From: Toxorhynchites rutilus septentrionalis
Lineage: Eukaryota; Arthropoda; Insecta; Diptera; Culicidae
Assembly: GCF_029784135.1 (NCBI RefSeq)
Contig: NC_073745.1
Coordinates: 43,686,021 to 43,750,020 of the forward strand
Direction: 5' to 3'
Length of the DNA: 64,000 bases
Shown here: positions 1 to 10,896 of the stretch, piece by piece
How the letters are laid out: the number at the start of each line of letters is the position of its first letter
Position numbering within the stretch: position 1 is the first letter of the stretch
The notes under the pieces: model-generated
Databases searched by the model: none
Told to the model about the DNA's origin: nothing
What the model saw: only the letters and a program-made list of their open reading frames with translations
Position numbers and translations under genes: made by a program

Positions 1-310
1 ATTTCTCCCCCTTTTTCGTTTACAAAAATTCACAACTTTTGGACCTGGACCTACTACTGGACCGATTCAGATGATCGACATATCAAATGAAGCCTATGAG
101 TTAGTTTTCTTTGAAAAAAATATTACTTTTACGACAAATTTGGATTTTTGTTTGCGTAATTATTCATTGAGTTTGTTTTTCATAGTTTTCTCGGTTAAAG
201 ATAGAGGATATATTTTTTTCTAAAAAGCTGAGATTTTTACATAATATATCCGAAAATCAGAGATGTGTTATTTTTCGTCTTTGAGTTATTATTTTGCAAA
301 TTTAACAGGC
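1..310. other. Unassigned AT-rich sequence
   Basis: I see no coding frame, terminal repeat or RNA-gene signal here. The short reading frames present look like chance. Confidence 0.5.
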
Positions 311-317
311 TTAAGTC

Positions 318-555
318 TTCGTTCAGGGGAGACCTAGTAGCCACATTGGTTGCGCGTTCGCTTAGTAAGCGATCGATCGTGAGTTCAAAACTCAGGGCCC
401 TCAATGACCATTTTTTTGTTGTTACAGAATAACTACGTCCACGCAACAACCATCAGCAATGGGGATCGATCCACGGTCGAAATAAGATCGATTCATCCCT
501 ACAACTGCTCTGTTCTGCTGTGCAAAAACATCGGGCTGCTGTTCTATTAATAACA
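318..555 (+). repeat. tRNA-derived SINE-like unit
   Basis: An internal Pol III promoter is readable. A box A-like TAGCCACATTGG lies at 338-349 and a box B AGTTCAAAACT at 382-392, fitting the RGTTCRANNCY consensus, with tRNA-like spacing of about 33 bases. The downstream body runs to about 555 and contains the start of TAATAACACAAC. I see no A-rich tail or clear target-site duplication, so the ends are estimates. A second copy is not present in this window. It could also be a tRNA pseudogene. Confidence 0.55.
382..392 (+). promoter_or_regulatory. Pol III box B of SINE-like unit
   Basis: AGTTCAAAACT matches the B-box consensus at every defined position and sits 33 bases after the box A-like motif at 338-349. 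Confidence 0.55.
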
Positions 556-1304
556 CAACAATGATCATATCAACTGCCTTCGCTGTCCGGTGGTCTAACT
601 GGATAATGGAAGCACAGAAGGAATACTCTTACGCCTAAATGACTACTGTGTAATGTGCTATTTACAGATATGATGACATGTGGTAAAAATTGATTTTTTG
701 AACTACCCTAAAATGGGAATGGTCACCCTAACGAAAAAATAAAAACATATGTGTCTAATATTTTGCGACAAAGCACAGAAATAGCACTTTTAATGAAAAT
801 CTGAAAACCACTTCATCGGTTTGGCATGGAATGACTGTATATTACGGTGCCAATGAAAACGGTCACCTCAAATTTCAAAAAGTTACCCAAAAAAAAAAAT
901 GTTCACCAAATGTCTTAAAATTTTATTGATAGTCCAGATTTACAGTTATCACAATTTTTTTTTATAAATAAATTTGTTTGGCGCTTGGTCATTTTTCCGC
1001 CTGAAAATTCGATTTTTGATAATTTTTTTAGATAACTGTAGATCTCGATGTGTCATGCAATTTTAAGACATCTTGCATCAGTTTTTTTTAAAGCCCCTGA
1101 TTTCTGGTGATTTTTCGGTTTTCAAAAAACTCAAATTTTAACGTTTGCGACACCAGTAAATGAAGCCCGAATGAGCTAATATTTTGCATAGGGTACATTA
1201 TCGTGAAAATCAACATTTTGTAGCAAGTTCCGCAAGCAAGCAAGTTGTTCTTTGTTCGAAAGTGGAAATGGATTTTAATTTGATAAAAACACTCCTGTAT
1301 CTTT
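556..1304. other. Unassigned AT-rich sequence
   Basis: The stretch is AT-rich with repeated short phrases such as 'aatggtcaccctaac' and 'aacggtcacct' (719-870), which may be an old decayed repeat. No coding or RNA feature is supported. Confidence 0.45.
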
Positions 1305-1706
1305 TCTATCCACACAAATAAAAATGGATCGTCGAATACGTTGATAAGAGCAAAACTCGAGGATAGAATTGTCCTATTTAGGTCTGTTTTTGTTCATATT
1401 TCATATTTCATATCATATTTTTCGTAACAAACATTAGTTCCATGTAAAGGAGAAACATGTTATTTGCAAGTGGTTCAACGATTTTGAACGAGAAATGTGT
1501 CTGAAAATAATCTGATATTATAATGACGAGTTTTGGTAGAAGTACTAGGAAACTGATAGTGAAAGGTTTGATTAGAAAATCAATCAATGAACAGATCTGG
1601 AATTGGACCCATGAACGTGCGCTTAGTAAGAAAACGTGAATGTTTGAAGGTATTGATAACAAAAAATAAAAAGTTTGGGCTGGGCGAAATTTGCCGGGTC
1701 AGCTAG
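1305..1706 (+). mobile_element. Short non-autonomous Helitron-like element (copy 1)
   Basis: The 3' end reads CCGGGTCAGCTAG followed by T. A small hairpin (GGCGA...TTGCC region, 1684-1696) lies a few bases upstream, as in Helitrons, which end in CTRR after a hairpin and insert between A and T. The 5' end at 1305 begins TCTAT and resembles the 5' ends of the two longer copies at 44710-48260. About 300 bases next to the CTAG end match the minus strand of 44710-45020 closely. No protein is encoded. The base before the 5' TC is T rather than A, so the 5' boundary is less certain. Confidence 0.55.
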
Positions 1707-2430
1707 TAAAGCATGAAAAATATCCATACTTGAAAACAAAACCGAAAGCTGTCCTGTATTTATCTTCGAGGTTTCCGATTGCTGGTGAATTGCTATTTCT
1801 CGATCATGATTCGTTAATTGAACATAGGTTATGCTCAAAATTGTCAATTGAGCGCATGAGGGACTAAATTCTAACCTACCAACCAATCTAGAATCTTCTC
1901 GATTGACAGATGCCCGCAAAATGACAGTGCAAGGTAATCATACCAAGTATCAAATTGGGAATTTGAGTTCGTTTCAGTGCATGATCAAAGTGTTAGTATT
2001 AATGTTGTGACTTTTCATGTTTGTATTCATGGAAAAATATTTGATTAATCAATTAATTATAATGTTTTTATAGGTTTTTATCACAGCAATGAATATGGGA
2101 TCACAATTGTTTGGTACATTATAATTTTCTGTAAATAACATGTTCGAGCTGCATCGGAAATGATGATAGTTTCACAAATAGATGTGTCATTGCCATGAAG
2201 AAAAAATCTCTTGAAAAGTATTAGCCACGGCTAATTCTTCCATGAATATGAACATCAACATTAGTCAAATTACGACCCGATGGGAAACCTCTAAAATGCT
2301 CATAAACTATTCGCCTTGAATAATGACGCACGCCTCCGTTTCTTCTATAAACCAAAAAAAAGCTCTCACAAATCAATGATTAGCGACTGCACGCCATCCC
2401 AACGATATATAGCTTCGCTCATCAGCAGCG
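1707..2430. other. Unassigned sequence
   Basis: No gene, terminal repeat or RNA signal is supported in this AT-rich stretch. Confidence 0.45.
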
Positions 2431-2731
2431 TTGATTGTGCCGTGAATGATGGACATTCTGTCACGGTTTGGCGTCTGCACATACACAGTTTGCCACAATG
2501 GCCATTACCGAAAATAAGAAAGCGTCCCGTTTTAGCAGCAGCACCGCTCACCTCCGCTATACGGATAACTCCCTCCGAGAGCCAAGACCGATCGATAAGA
2601 GGCCAATTACTGGCTCGGAACTAAAACGGGCACCAGCTGAGCGAGCATCGAGCATCGGTAGCCCGAATTTGGACCGTTGTCAAAACGCATAAAAAAAAGA
2701 ACACGAACGGAAGGACAGCCAGCGGAGGCAA

Positions 2732-3218
2732 ATGACCGAAGAAACGCTGAAGGCAAAATTTATGACCACAAACGATGACATGTTAATGAAGACCGAGATT
2801 GAAGCGAAGAGGGAAAAAAAGCGGGTGAATGCATTCAGAGGTTTTCGAATACACTCCAGAAAGAGATACACAAGGCAAGAAAAAAAAACGTCGTAAAAGT
2901 TACATTACTTGCCTTTGGGGTATTATCTTCAGTTTGGTGCTGTGCTGTGTGCTACTCTCGGTCTGCCTTCCATCGGTCATACTGTGCCCTTAATGGCTTG
3001 TTGGAATAGTCTGTTTCAGTAACATCGATAGGACTCCACGAAACGGCACCATCGTGGATGGTCAGGAGCTGTGCGTGCGTGCCTATTTATGTAACCTTAA
3101 ACTTCTCGATGACAGTTGCGACAAAAACAGCTCGTTAGTGCATCGCTCACCGGTTGTCATCACAGAGTTCCCGGTGGTCGCCAGCGGAACGAACATTCAA
3201 TTGGGAAACTGTGAATAA
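2732..3218 (+). pseudogene. Decayed membrane-protein-like coding patch, unknown identity
   Basis: I do not recognise the gene. A charged segment from ATG 2732 (about 50 residues rich in K, R and E) meets an A-run at 2879-2888. After a one-base shift the frame starting near 2886 reads a basic stretch followed by a strongly hydrophobic Cys-rich segment (2901-2990, including ITCLWGIIFSLVLCC), like a type II signal anchor. A TAA at 2991 interrupts this frame. The same frame then stays open from 2994 to the stop at 3216-3218, with N-glycosylation sequons (NGT, NSS) and several cysteines. The order basic, membrane segment, Cys/sequon tail suggests one former protein. Alternatively the TAA lies in an intron, since a tgtttcag acceptor-like site precedes 3020. 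Confidence 0.3.
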
Positions 3219-4419
3219 AAATCAGTGCCGGTTCTATCCCGCGAACAGCGTGTTATTATTAATTCAGAATTTGGAGTCTTCACACTCCTAGACGAAATCC
3301 AGTGGCACCAGTGCAGGCGATCATAAAAGTCGATCTTCATTAAATCTTACAAAGTCACATTTAAACGCAAACGACTCCTCAATAAACCGAGCGGCGCGGA
3401 CGGTTGGGAATAGCTCAAGAATATGAACGCACGATATATGATCTGTGTCACTTGTTCAGCACATTTCTGGTTCACTCCAAGCGAGTAAATCTCCTCTCTC
3501 GGAACGACTTCTGCAGCTTGTGAATCACGCCGAGGATGGTGGCGTTCGGTAACTGACACCGTCCTCCGGGACGACGTCTCTAGCGAACGCGAGAAGGAGT
3601 GGGGGGGTGGGGACAAACTGTCACTTTAGGCAGTTACATATTTTTGTTCTAATTGGCCCTATAGCGTATGGCCCAAGGCAACGACAACAACGACTAGTAT
3701 TTCTAATTTTGAACCTAATCTCATTACGCGTTTTTTCGCCACGGATGCCGTTTGCAAGCGCTCTCTCTCTCTCGCCTCTTCGCCTCCATGTCGGAGAACA
3801 ATAGAACCATAACGATACGCCTCCCCTAACGAACCGCCCGGCGTTGAAAGGTAATGTCATTCGGGCCGCCTTCTCCTCGCACACTTCCGTACCGTGGAGA
3901 AGGTAAAAACATTGCAGAACAAAAATCCTCATTTAATTATTTCCACACGACACAACCCCGAACCTGGGCGGCTTGGAAGGAAAGGAAAAAAAAATGTGTG
4001 TGTAATGCGGAGAGGGCCAACGCAAACGTGACTCAAATTTCCTATTGCACTAATTTGGTTTATTCTAATATTATTTCCGTTCTCATTATCATCATTTTTT
4101 ATCAGGGTGGACACTCCTTTTTGAAGCTGGAGGCATAGAAAAGGTCGTAGGGAGGTTTAGGTTTGAAATACATCCCGGATAATCAAGAACGGTCTGGGTT
4201 GGGGTTGTCTTGTAAACACTTCAGGTCTGATCCGGGGTTTACTAACATGGGGACTTAATTGAGTATTTGGTATTTTAATATGGCACAAAATATGGGACAA
4301 TATCTAATTGGAATGAATAAGTTCACGTTAGCAAAAAATTTGCAGAAGTGGGAACACTATTTTTGATAGTGTTTAGTATGTTCAGTTTGGGTCATGAAAA
4401 AGTGTTGATGTGTTCTTTT
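3219..4419. other. Unassigned sequence
   Basis: More GC-rich than the surroundings in places, with short CT and G runs (3598-3612, 3767-3785). No frame has convincing protein character and no terminal repeats are evident. Confidence 0.4.
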
Positions 4420-4545
4420 AGGCGTCGTGCACAAATTACGTAACGCTAAAAATCCGGATTTTGGACCCCCTCTCCCCCTACGTAACGCAATTTCCTATCT
4501 CTAATACACAGCAAGTAACGCAACCTTGACCCCCGACCTCCTACA
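4420..4545. repeat. Dispersed 'ACGTAACGC' repeat fragment
   Basis: 'acaaattacgtaacgc' is followed by a pyrimidine-rich 'gaccccctctccccctacgtaacgc' block and further 'aagtaacgc' echoes. Arrangements like this recur in insect genomes as a short dispersed repeat. Only one side of it is clear here. Confidence 0.4.
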
Positions 4546-5062
4546 GCTTTTGTATATTGAAACAATATGGCGATTCAATTTGTCTATATCATTTAGTACG
4601 CATATGTCCCCAAGAGAGATCCAGTGATACCTTTTACTACAATGGTACATTAGATTGAATTAAAACCACCATTTCGTTTTCGATTATCAATCTACACCCA
4701 AACTAGCGCCCAAACTAGCTGAAAACATTTCATCTTTGGCAGAAATGATGTCATTTCGTGTGCTGGAGGGTCAAATACGCAAATAATGAGCTGTTTTCAA
4801 AATGGTGTCAAAAAAAACCCATACGCCGTCAATGGGGATCGAAACAAGGCCGGCTGGAATGCAAAGCTATTTCGCACGACCACGCTATCCATATAGCTAC
4901 CAACGCTGTTATATAGAAGCGTGATAATAATACACCTCATCATAAAATGAAGTTGGAAAATGTTTTCTAAGAGGATAAAGAAGAACATGAACGAGAATAT
5001 ATCTTTCTCTGTCTGGGCCGTGTATTTCGCAAATTATACGAAAAGCTTTCATATGCTTTCAT

Positions 5063-6306
5063 TTAAATGAAAAAAAAAGTCCTGCGGTATTTCCGCGAGG
5101 TGTCGTTGTAAGCGCGTAGTTATAGTTGTATTCATTGTATCGAGTCATACTATAGCTTGTTGGAAAGGTATTATATATAGTCCTTGACAGTGTTTTGTTT
5201 GGTTAAGTCGTTCGTGAGTTATAGTGTCGCAAATATGGAGCAAAATAAAGAGATATTTTACAGTACTACTATGACAAAGGCAAAAATGCATCTCAAGCTG
5301 CCAATAAAATTTGTGCAGTTTATGGACCCGATACAGTTTCCATTTCCACCGCACAACGATGGTTTCAACGTTTTCATTCTGGTGTAGAGGTCGTCGAAGA
5401 TGCGCCACGCTCCGGAAGGCCTGTCGTCGGAAATTGCGACAAAATCGCTGAATTAGCCGAGAAAGACCGGCATAGTATCAGCCGTAGCATCGGTCAAGAG
5501 CTGGGGATAAGTCATCAAACCGTTATTGACCATTTGAAGAAGCTTGAATTCACAAAGAAGCTCGATGTATGGGTGCCACACACGTTGACGAAAAAAAAAC
5601 ATCTTTGACCGTATCGACGCATGTTTCTGACCCGTTTCTGAAGCGGATGGTGACTGGCGATGAAAAGTTGGTCACTTACGACAACGTGAAGCGCAAACGG
5701 TCGTGGTCGAAGCCCGCTGAAGCGGCTCAGACGGTGGCCAAGCCCTCATTAACGGCCACGAAGGTTCTGCTGTGTGTTTGGTGGGATTGTCAAGGAATAA
5801 TCTATTATGAGCTGCTTCCCTATGGCCAAACTCTCAATTCGGACCTGTACTGCCAACAACTGGACCGCTTGAAGGTAGCACTCATGAAGAAGAGGCCATC
5901 TTTGATAAACAGAGGCCGCATTGTCTTCCATCAGGACAACGCCAGGCCACACACTTCTTTGGTGACGCGCCAGAAGCTCCGGGAGCTCGGATGGGAGGTT
6001 CTTTTGCATCCGCCGTATAGTCCGGACCTTGCACCAAGTGACTACCACCTGTTTTTGTCCATGGTGAACGAGCTAGGTAGTCAGAAGAAAGCCACAAAAG
6101 AGGCCTGTGAAAATTGGCTATCCGAGTTTTTTGCCAATAAGAAAGCGAGCTTCTATAACAGGGGTATTATGAAGTTGGCATCTCGTTGGGAACAAGTCAT
6201 CGAACAATACGGCGCATATTTGACTTAAAACAGATGATTGTAACTAATTTTATGAACAAATGAAAATTCAAAAAAAAAATACCGCAGGACTTTTTTGACA
6301 GCCTAA
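5063..6306 (+). mobile_element. mariner element (DD34D), decayed
   Basis: Inverted ends share AAAAAAGTCCTGCGGTATTT (left about 5073-5092, right 6273-6296). The right end continues to the mariner-like terminus TTAGGCTGTC (reverse strand) with TA at 6307-6308. The left outermost bases have diverged. The total length of about 1.24 kb fits full-length mariners. It sits inside the TACACCC element, so it is younger than that element. Confidence 0.85.
5235..6228 (+). pseudogene. mariner transposase, two frameshifts
   Basis: The transposase would cut and rejoin the element at TA sites in the nucleus. ATG 5235 starts the reading. The frame shifts near 5270-5280 into a helix-turn-helix region (5288-5590, including STAQRWFQRF and SGRPVV). 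It shifts again at the A-run 5587-5595, just after the conserved WVPHTL motif. The last 210 codons then run open to 6228. Catalytic residues are visible: TGDEK, then QDNARPH, then APSDYHLF. The second and third aspartates are separated by exactly 34 residues, defining DD34D mariner. The two frameshifts make it inactive. Confidence 0.85.
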
Positions 6307-6424
6307 TATTATACAAATGATATACATGTATTGGGGAGCAGAACATTTTCAGGTATTTTTCAGCTCTTTTAATGCAATAAATTGGGATGCCATAACATGT
6401 GTCAAAAATTAACTTTGAGTGTAT

Positions 6425-7524
6425 CAATCTATAAATAGTACTCGGATAAAAAATGAAACGAACTTCATTGCAAAATGTATTTCATTGTGGATTTCTGTAT
6501 GAAAAATTATGAAATTTGTCATGCAAAAAATTTCGCTCAGAACAAAAAAAAATATTTCAATAATATATTCGAAAGAGAGACGATTTCAATGCAATTATTG
6601 AAATTTTATTGTCCGGCGATTGCATGTCATTCTATCAAATCAGCAAAACATATTTCTACTAAAGTGAGCTTCAATTGGACAACACGGTGAAATGAATATT
6701 TTTGTTTGTCTGGTAAATAAAAAAAAATACATGTGGTGTATTAAATACATAATCATAAAAAATGAGACACTAGTATTTCGTGTATTTTCCTTCGGCACAG
6801 GCAGGTACCTGTTACCGGAGCGAGCTTTCAAATTTTTATTGTAGGTAATGTTGATCAACTTGTTCCCACGTTTTTGTAAGTTTCTCAATCAGTAGAGTTT
6901 TGTTAGTCAGCGTGCTTTTATCAATTTTTTAACCAAGAATTGAAAAAAAGATCTTCAAGAAATCTGAATAATTCTGAAAAAATGATCTGAAGATAGGATC
7001 AGGGATGATATATATTTTATTGTTCTGCTTGTAGCTCTTGAGTTTTTCTTCACTTCTTTAATGATTCTGGCATCATCCCGATTCCTTGTCAAACATTTGT
7101 TTCCTAGATACTTCCTCCAAAGCTTCTGCATCGCATCAATACTTGCCCGCTGTATTCCGAAAGTATACCCCTTACCATCTTGCCAGCTTAATTTCCGCAC
7201 AGAAATTGCGATTCTCATGATTAGCAAGAAAAAAAAACCCATAACAACTCGTTAAAACAAACACCCAAACACCAAAAGCATACAAAAATATCACTAACTC
7301 ATTAACAACCAAATTGTGACGAAACTGGAAGGTGACATCATGAAACTTAAAGTGTAAAAGGGGTAAAGTATATTTATTTTTTAATTTAAAAAAAAAATTA
7401 TAACGAATGTTGATTGGAGGGGTGACACCCATAGCACCCACCCCGGGTGTCATCCGGTTACGCAACGCCACTGCGGGTTGAAAACCTCTTTTCCCTTAAA
7501 CGGTTCAAGCAAAAGAAGATGGTT
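6425..7524. other. Unassigned AT-rich sequence
   Basis: No gene, RNA or terminal repeat is supported. Short reading frames on both strands lack family motifs. Confidence 0.45.
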
Positions 7525-7745
7525 CTACACCCAAACTAGCGTTGGCAGAAAACATTTCATCTTTGGCAGAAAAACGCTTTTTCGTGTGCTAAAGGGTGAC
7601 ATAAACAAATAGAAGCATCATCAAAAGCTTTAAAATGTTTGTATGCATCGGAGCATACATCTTTTTCTCTCAGACTGAGCGTCAGCTTGAGATTTATCCA
7701 AAAAAAAAAAATTCAAACGATGTCAACGGGGATCGATCGAACCAA
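7525..7745. mobile_element. 'TACACCC' TIR element, copy 3, left part only
   Basis: CTACACCCAAACTAGCG at 7525 and the following 220 bases match the left parts of the copies at 4692 and 57503, including the 'acggggatcga...accaagaccggctgga' B-box region. The match stops where the 'GCCGCCATCTTGG' repeat begins near 7745. No right end was found. Confidence 0.5.
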
Positions 7746-8245
7746 GACCGGCTGGAAGGTACAGTTATTTATGACAAATGCAAATCCAAGATGGCGGCCA
7801 ATGCAAAATGGCGGATTTTATATTTTATCAGAACCCCATCAATATGGGTATCAAATAAAAGGGCTTGACTAGTAGAATACAGTTATTTATGACAAATGCA
7901 AATCCAAGATGGCGGCCACTATAAAATGGCGGAAATTACTGCAATGTGTAGTAATTTATGAAAAATACAAATCCAAAATGGCCGCCATCATGAAATGGCG
8001 CCATATTTTTTTTTCAAAACCCATCATTATAAAATTGCGTATTCCATGTTCTTGAAAAATTTAATTGGCCGCCGCTAAAAATGGCTGAATGGCTTGACTT
8101 GGAGAGTGTATTACACTATGAATAACATAAATTCGAAACCGCCATAAAATGATCGACTATGTATTTCTTGCAATCCCCTCAATATTGGTATCAAATGAGA
8201 TGATTTGACTAATAGAATACAGTACATCATTGAAATGTAGCGTTG
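7745..8245 (-). repeat. 'GCCGCCATCTTGG' dispersed repeat, left inverted block
   Basis: On the minus strand, units carry GCCGCCATCTTGGATTTGC, then 'cataaataactgtattctactagtcaagccc' and 'gatacccatattgatggggtt'. About three imperfect units are present. The block is an inverted relative of 9085-9560: for example 8037-8095 pairs with 9190-9250, and 8130-8235 with 9085-9165. It has no coding capacity. Confidence 0.65.
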
Positions 8246-8598
8246 CCTGAACGGTCTTGGCTTTCTTTCATACAACTAAAACTCGACCAATCGTTTTAGC
8301 GTGCAACTGTCGACTCTTTTATTTTTCCGAAATTAATTCTACAAACTAATTCTTCTACCTTCGAATTTCTGGGGAGGCGCTTGGAGTTACCCCGCTATAT
8401 CTGCCGATAAATAATTATGCGCCGAGTAATCAAAAAATGTCCCGTGTGTGTTGAACTCCCACGAACCGAGTGGAAACTTGAGATTTGTTTCACTCGCACA
8501 AAAATAACAAAATTGATGTACGTAATAAAAAATGTAGACTCGGTGACAACATAATGTAATTAGAGAAGTGTTCGATTTTCGACAAGGGTGATGCACTT

Positions 8599-8745
8599 TT
8601 GGATCTTGACGACAAAGCGCAAGTGTGCTTCAATGAAATATGGAAAAATGGAGCGAAGCATTCTCCAAGCGTCTCTATAATGATGTCTGAAGCGATTAGG
8701 GCCGCTTCAGAAATATTCCGAAGAAAGTTGGGTAAGAAACATAAA
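8599..8745 (+). pseudogene. Possible N-terminal pogo/Tigger transposase piece
   Basis: A short open stretch reads ...CFNEIWKNGAKHSPSVS...EIFRRKLG. Spacing of aromatic, G, S and terminal K-L-G residues recalls the CENP-B-type DNA-binding domain of pogo/Tigger transposases. It lies 1.3 kb before a better C-terminal pogo piece in the same orientation (10053-10500), with repeat blocks between. The match is weak and could be chance. Confidence 0.25.
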
Positions 8746-9084
8746 TTGAAAAACCATTTTTTTTTAATGGTTTTAATGTAGAGAATTATACTAATGATAC
8801 AGATAATTTACTAAAAAACTAGAAAATAAAATAAGTAAAAACAAATTTTTAAGTTAAACGGTTTAATGTACTAAGAGCTAGAAAATAATTTGGCAAGTAG
8901 CAGTTAGTAGTTATTACATCCGTTCCTTCATTGATCTAGGGCAATGATGAGACTAAAATAAATTTCATCTAGAGCAATGATGAGACTAAAATAAAATCGT
9001 GGGGTATATGATGAAACAACTGACTGTGGATAATGGAAATCCAACGTTTATTTCTTACCTAATTTTCTTCGGGATATTTTCATT

Positions 9085-9860
9085 ATGTACTGTATCCTAT
9101 TAGTCAAATCATTGCAAAAAATAGATGATCGACCTGTGGCGGCGACCTTCTTCAATTTATGTTGTTTATTTTGTTTCGTGTTCTCAATGTCAAGTCATTC
9201 AGCCATTTTTTAGCGATAACCAAATTAAATTTTTCAAGATCATGGAATACGTAATTTGATAATGACAATAGAATTAAAGGTGTTTTCCAAATTTCAGATC
9301 AATCAATCAACAGGAACCGGTTCAATTTCCTATCAATGTGGTACAATCCTACAAACATTCAAACATACATGCAAACAGGTCAAGGTGAATGAAACTATTT
9401 AGAAATAATTAGTTGTTTGGGGACTGCGGCCATCTTGGAATTGGATTTTTCATGATCTGCTTTATTCTACTAGTCGAGAATTTCCTTTTGATACCAATAA
9501 AAAAAATATATAGCGACATTTTGTAGTGGCCGCCATCTTGGATTTGCATTTTTCATAAATAACTGTATTCTACTAGTCAAGCCCTTTCATTTGATACCCA
9601 TATTGATGGGGTTTTGGGAAAACTCATATTAATGGGGTTTCGAGAACGTATGAAATCCGCCATTTTGTAGCGGCCGTCATCTTGGATTTTCAAGACCATG
9701 GAATACGCAGTTTTATAATGACACCAGAGATAAAGATCTGTTCCAAATTTCAGATCAATCGGTCAACAGAAAGGGGGCTTAATTTCTATTAGTGTGGTAC
9801 AGCGCTTTATACAAAGTTACAAAATCACAAACATACAAACGGATCAACCTATAGAAAACC
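9085..9860 (+). repeat. 'GCCGCCATCTTGG' dispersed repeat, right block
   Basis: Contains about three diverged units in direct order (9190-9400, 9425-9540 and 9520-9850). Each has the CATCTTGGA motif, the 'ctactagtcaagcccttt' phrase and 'aaatttcagatcaatcggtcaacag'. The inner part is inverted relative to 7745-8245, giving arms of nearly 500 bases around an 840-base centre. A third copy lies at 44050-44335. Confidence 0.65.
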
Positions 9861-9894
9861 CTTTAATTAATAAGTGCAAATCATAATTATAATA

Positions 9895-9988
9895 CGTTTA
9901 CCGAGAGAACATTGTTTTTTTATGATCGATTATCGAAAAAACTCGAAAAAAAAATCAATACTCCGGATAATCGAGTCCGACCTGTACT
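9895..9988 (-). mobile_element. Isolated end of a pogo-like TIR element
   Basis: On the minus strand the sequence begins CAGGTCGGACTCGATTATCC after TA, followed by further 'cgataatcg' echoes. A CAG start, TA flank and subterminal repeats are pogo-like. No partner end was found nearby. Confidence 0.4.
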
Positions 9989-10052
9989 AGTATTAATGAG
10001 TAGCATGTTTTCTGTAATTTTTAGGCTGAATTAATGTGTACATAAAAATACA

Positions 10053-10813
10053 CTGTAGACTTTCTACAAGGATATTTTTATGCAAGCTGATGCGTGGCAA
10101 AATCATGTCAAACAATTCACTATTGTCAATTGCTTCGTCAAAGCTTACTTTGTGAAATCAGGCAATTTGATATACATCAATGAAAACAGCATTGACAAAG
10201 ACCAATTAGAGGAAAATGCATTCCGATCGAATTTTGAAGCGCTCGCTGAACAAGGTTTTGATTTTTTTAAGGTTTGATTATAAATGGTTAATATTTCCAA
10301 ATACCATATAAGGTATAGTCGAAAGTTGTGTTCTCCAGACTACGTGAGTTTTGACGACAACTTATGTGAAGGTACAATTTTGTCTGACGAATAATAAAAA
10401 CAGTGCAAGAGCAATCATTGATAGATAACATTGATGACGAAACTTATTCAGTGTCTGACGAAGTAGTTGACAATGGAACTATAAGCCCACCCTCTGAAAC
10501 CAGCTAGAAGATACTTTCAAAACTTTTTATGCTGCTTTAGTAACTAAAACGAATTTACCAAAGATCAACTTATCAAAAAACTTGATTCAGAGAAAAATAT
10601 GTTAGGGGACAAATGAACTGAATGTTATATCTATTGTTTAATGTTTTATAGTTTTTGTTCCAAAATAATTTACTTTAACAGTTTCATGTGAACTTGGGCG
10701 CTTCTCTCTTTATAACGACATCCGAATTCTCTATAGCATCATTTTTTTAAAGCGACAATTCTCTATAACGACGGTCCCTTGCGCTGTCGCTATAAAGAGC
10801 TTTCACTGTATTT
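10053..10813 (+). mobile_element. pogo/Tigger-like element, 3' remnant
   Basis: A C-terminal transposase scrap (10080-10275: AWQNHVKQFTIVNCFVKAYF) resembles the segment after the DDE domain in Tigger proteins. It is followed in a shifted frame by an acidic tail (about 10330-10505: YVSFDDN, TILSDE, DDETYSVSDE). Downstream, 10695-10813 holds several inverted 'CTCTTTATAGCGAC' subterminal repeats. It ends CTTTCACTGTA, that is TA-CAGTGAAAGCTC on the minus strand, a pogo-type terminus. The catalytic domain and left end are missing. Confidence 0.55.
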
Positions 10814-10882
10814 GGTAATTTGAATCTTGATATAATCGCTAAGGATTATTTATTGAAAGAACACAAGTTTTTGTCAGCGTAC

Positions 10883-10896
10883 AATGTAACGTTTTT
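10883..10896. repeat. LINE target-site duplication, 3' side
   Basis: AATGTAACGTTTTT is repeated at 13571-13584, on the other side of the LINE. The last T bases merge with the poly(T) that is the LINE poly(A) tail on the opposite strand. Confidence 0.85.

Larger units (their letters stand above)
4692..6423. mobile_element. 'TACACCC' TIR element, copy 1, split by a mariner
   Basis: The left end CTACACCCAAACTAG (4692) and the right end, about TTTGAGTGTA (6423), are inverted. The right 65 bases (6358-6423) match the right end of the copy ending at 59405, and 4692-5030 matches 57503-57895. Outside the two CACCC/GAGTG termini the 10 bases TATCAATCTA repeat exactly, which looks like a target-site duplication. 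A tRNA-like core in reverse orientation lies at about 4830-4905. The mariner at 5063-6306 interrupts the element, so the uninterrupted unit would be about 490 bases. Confidence 0.6.
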
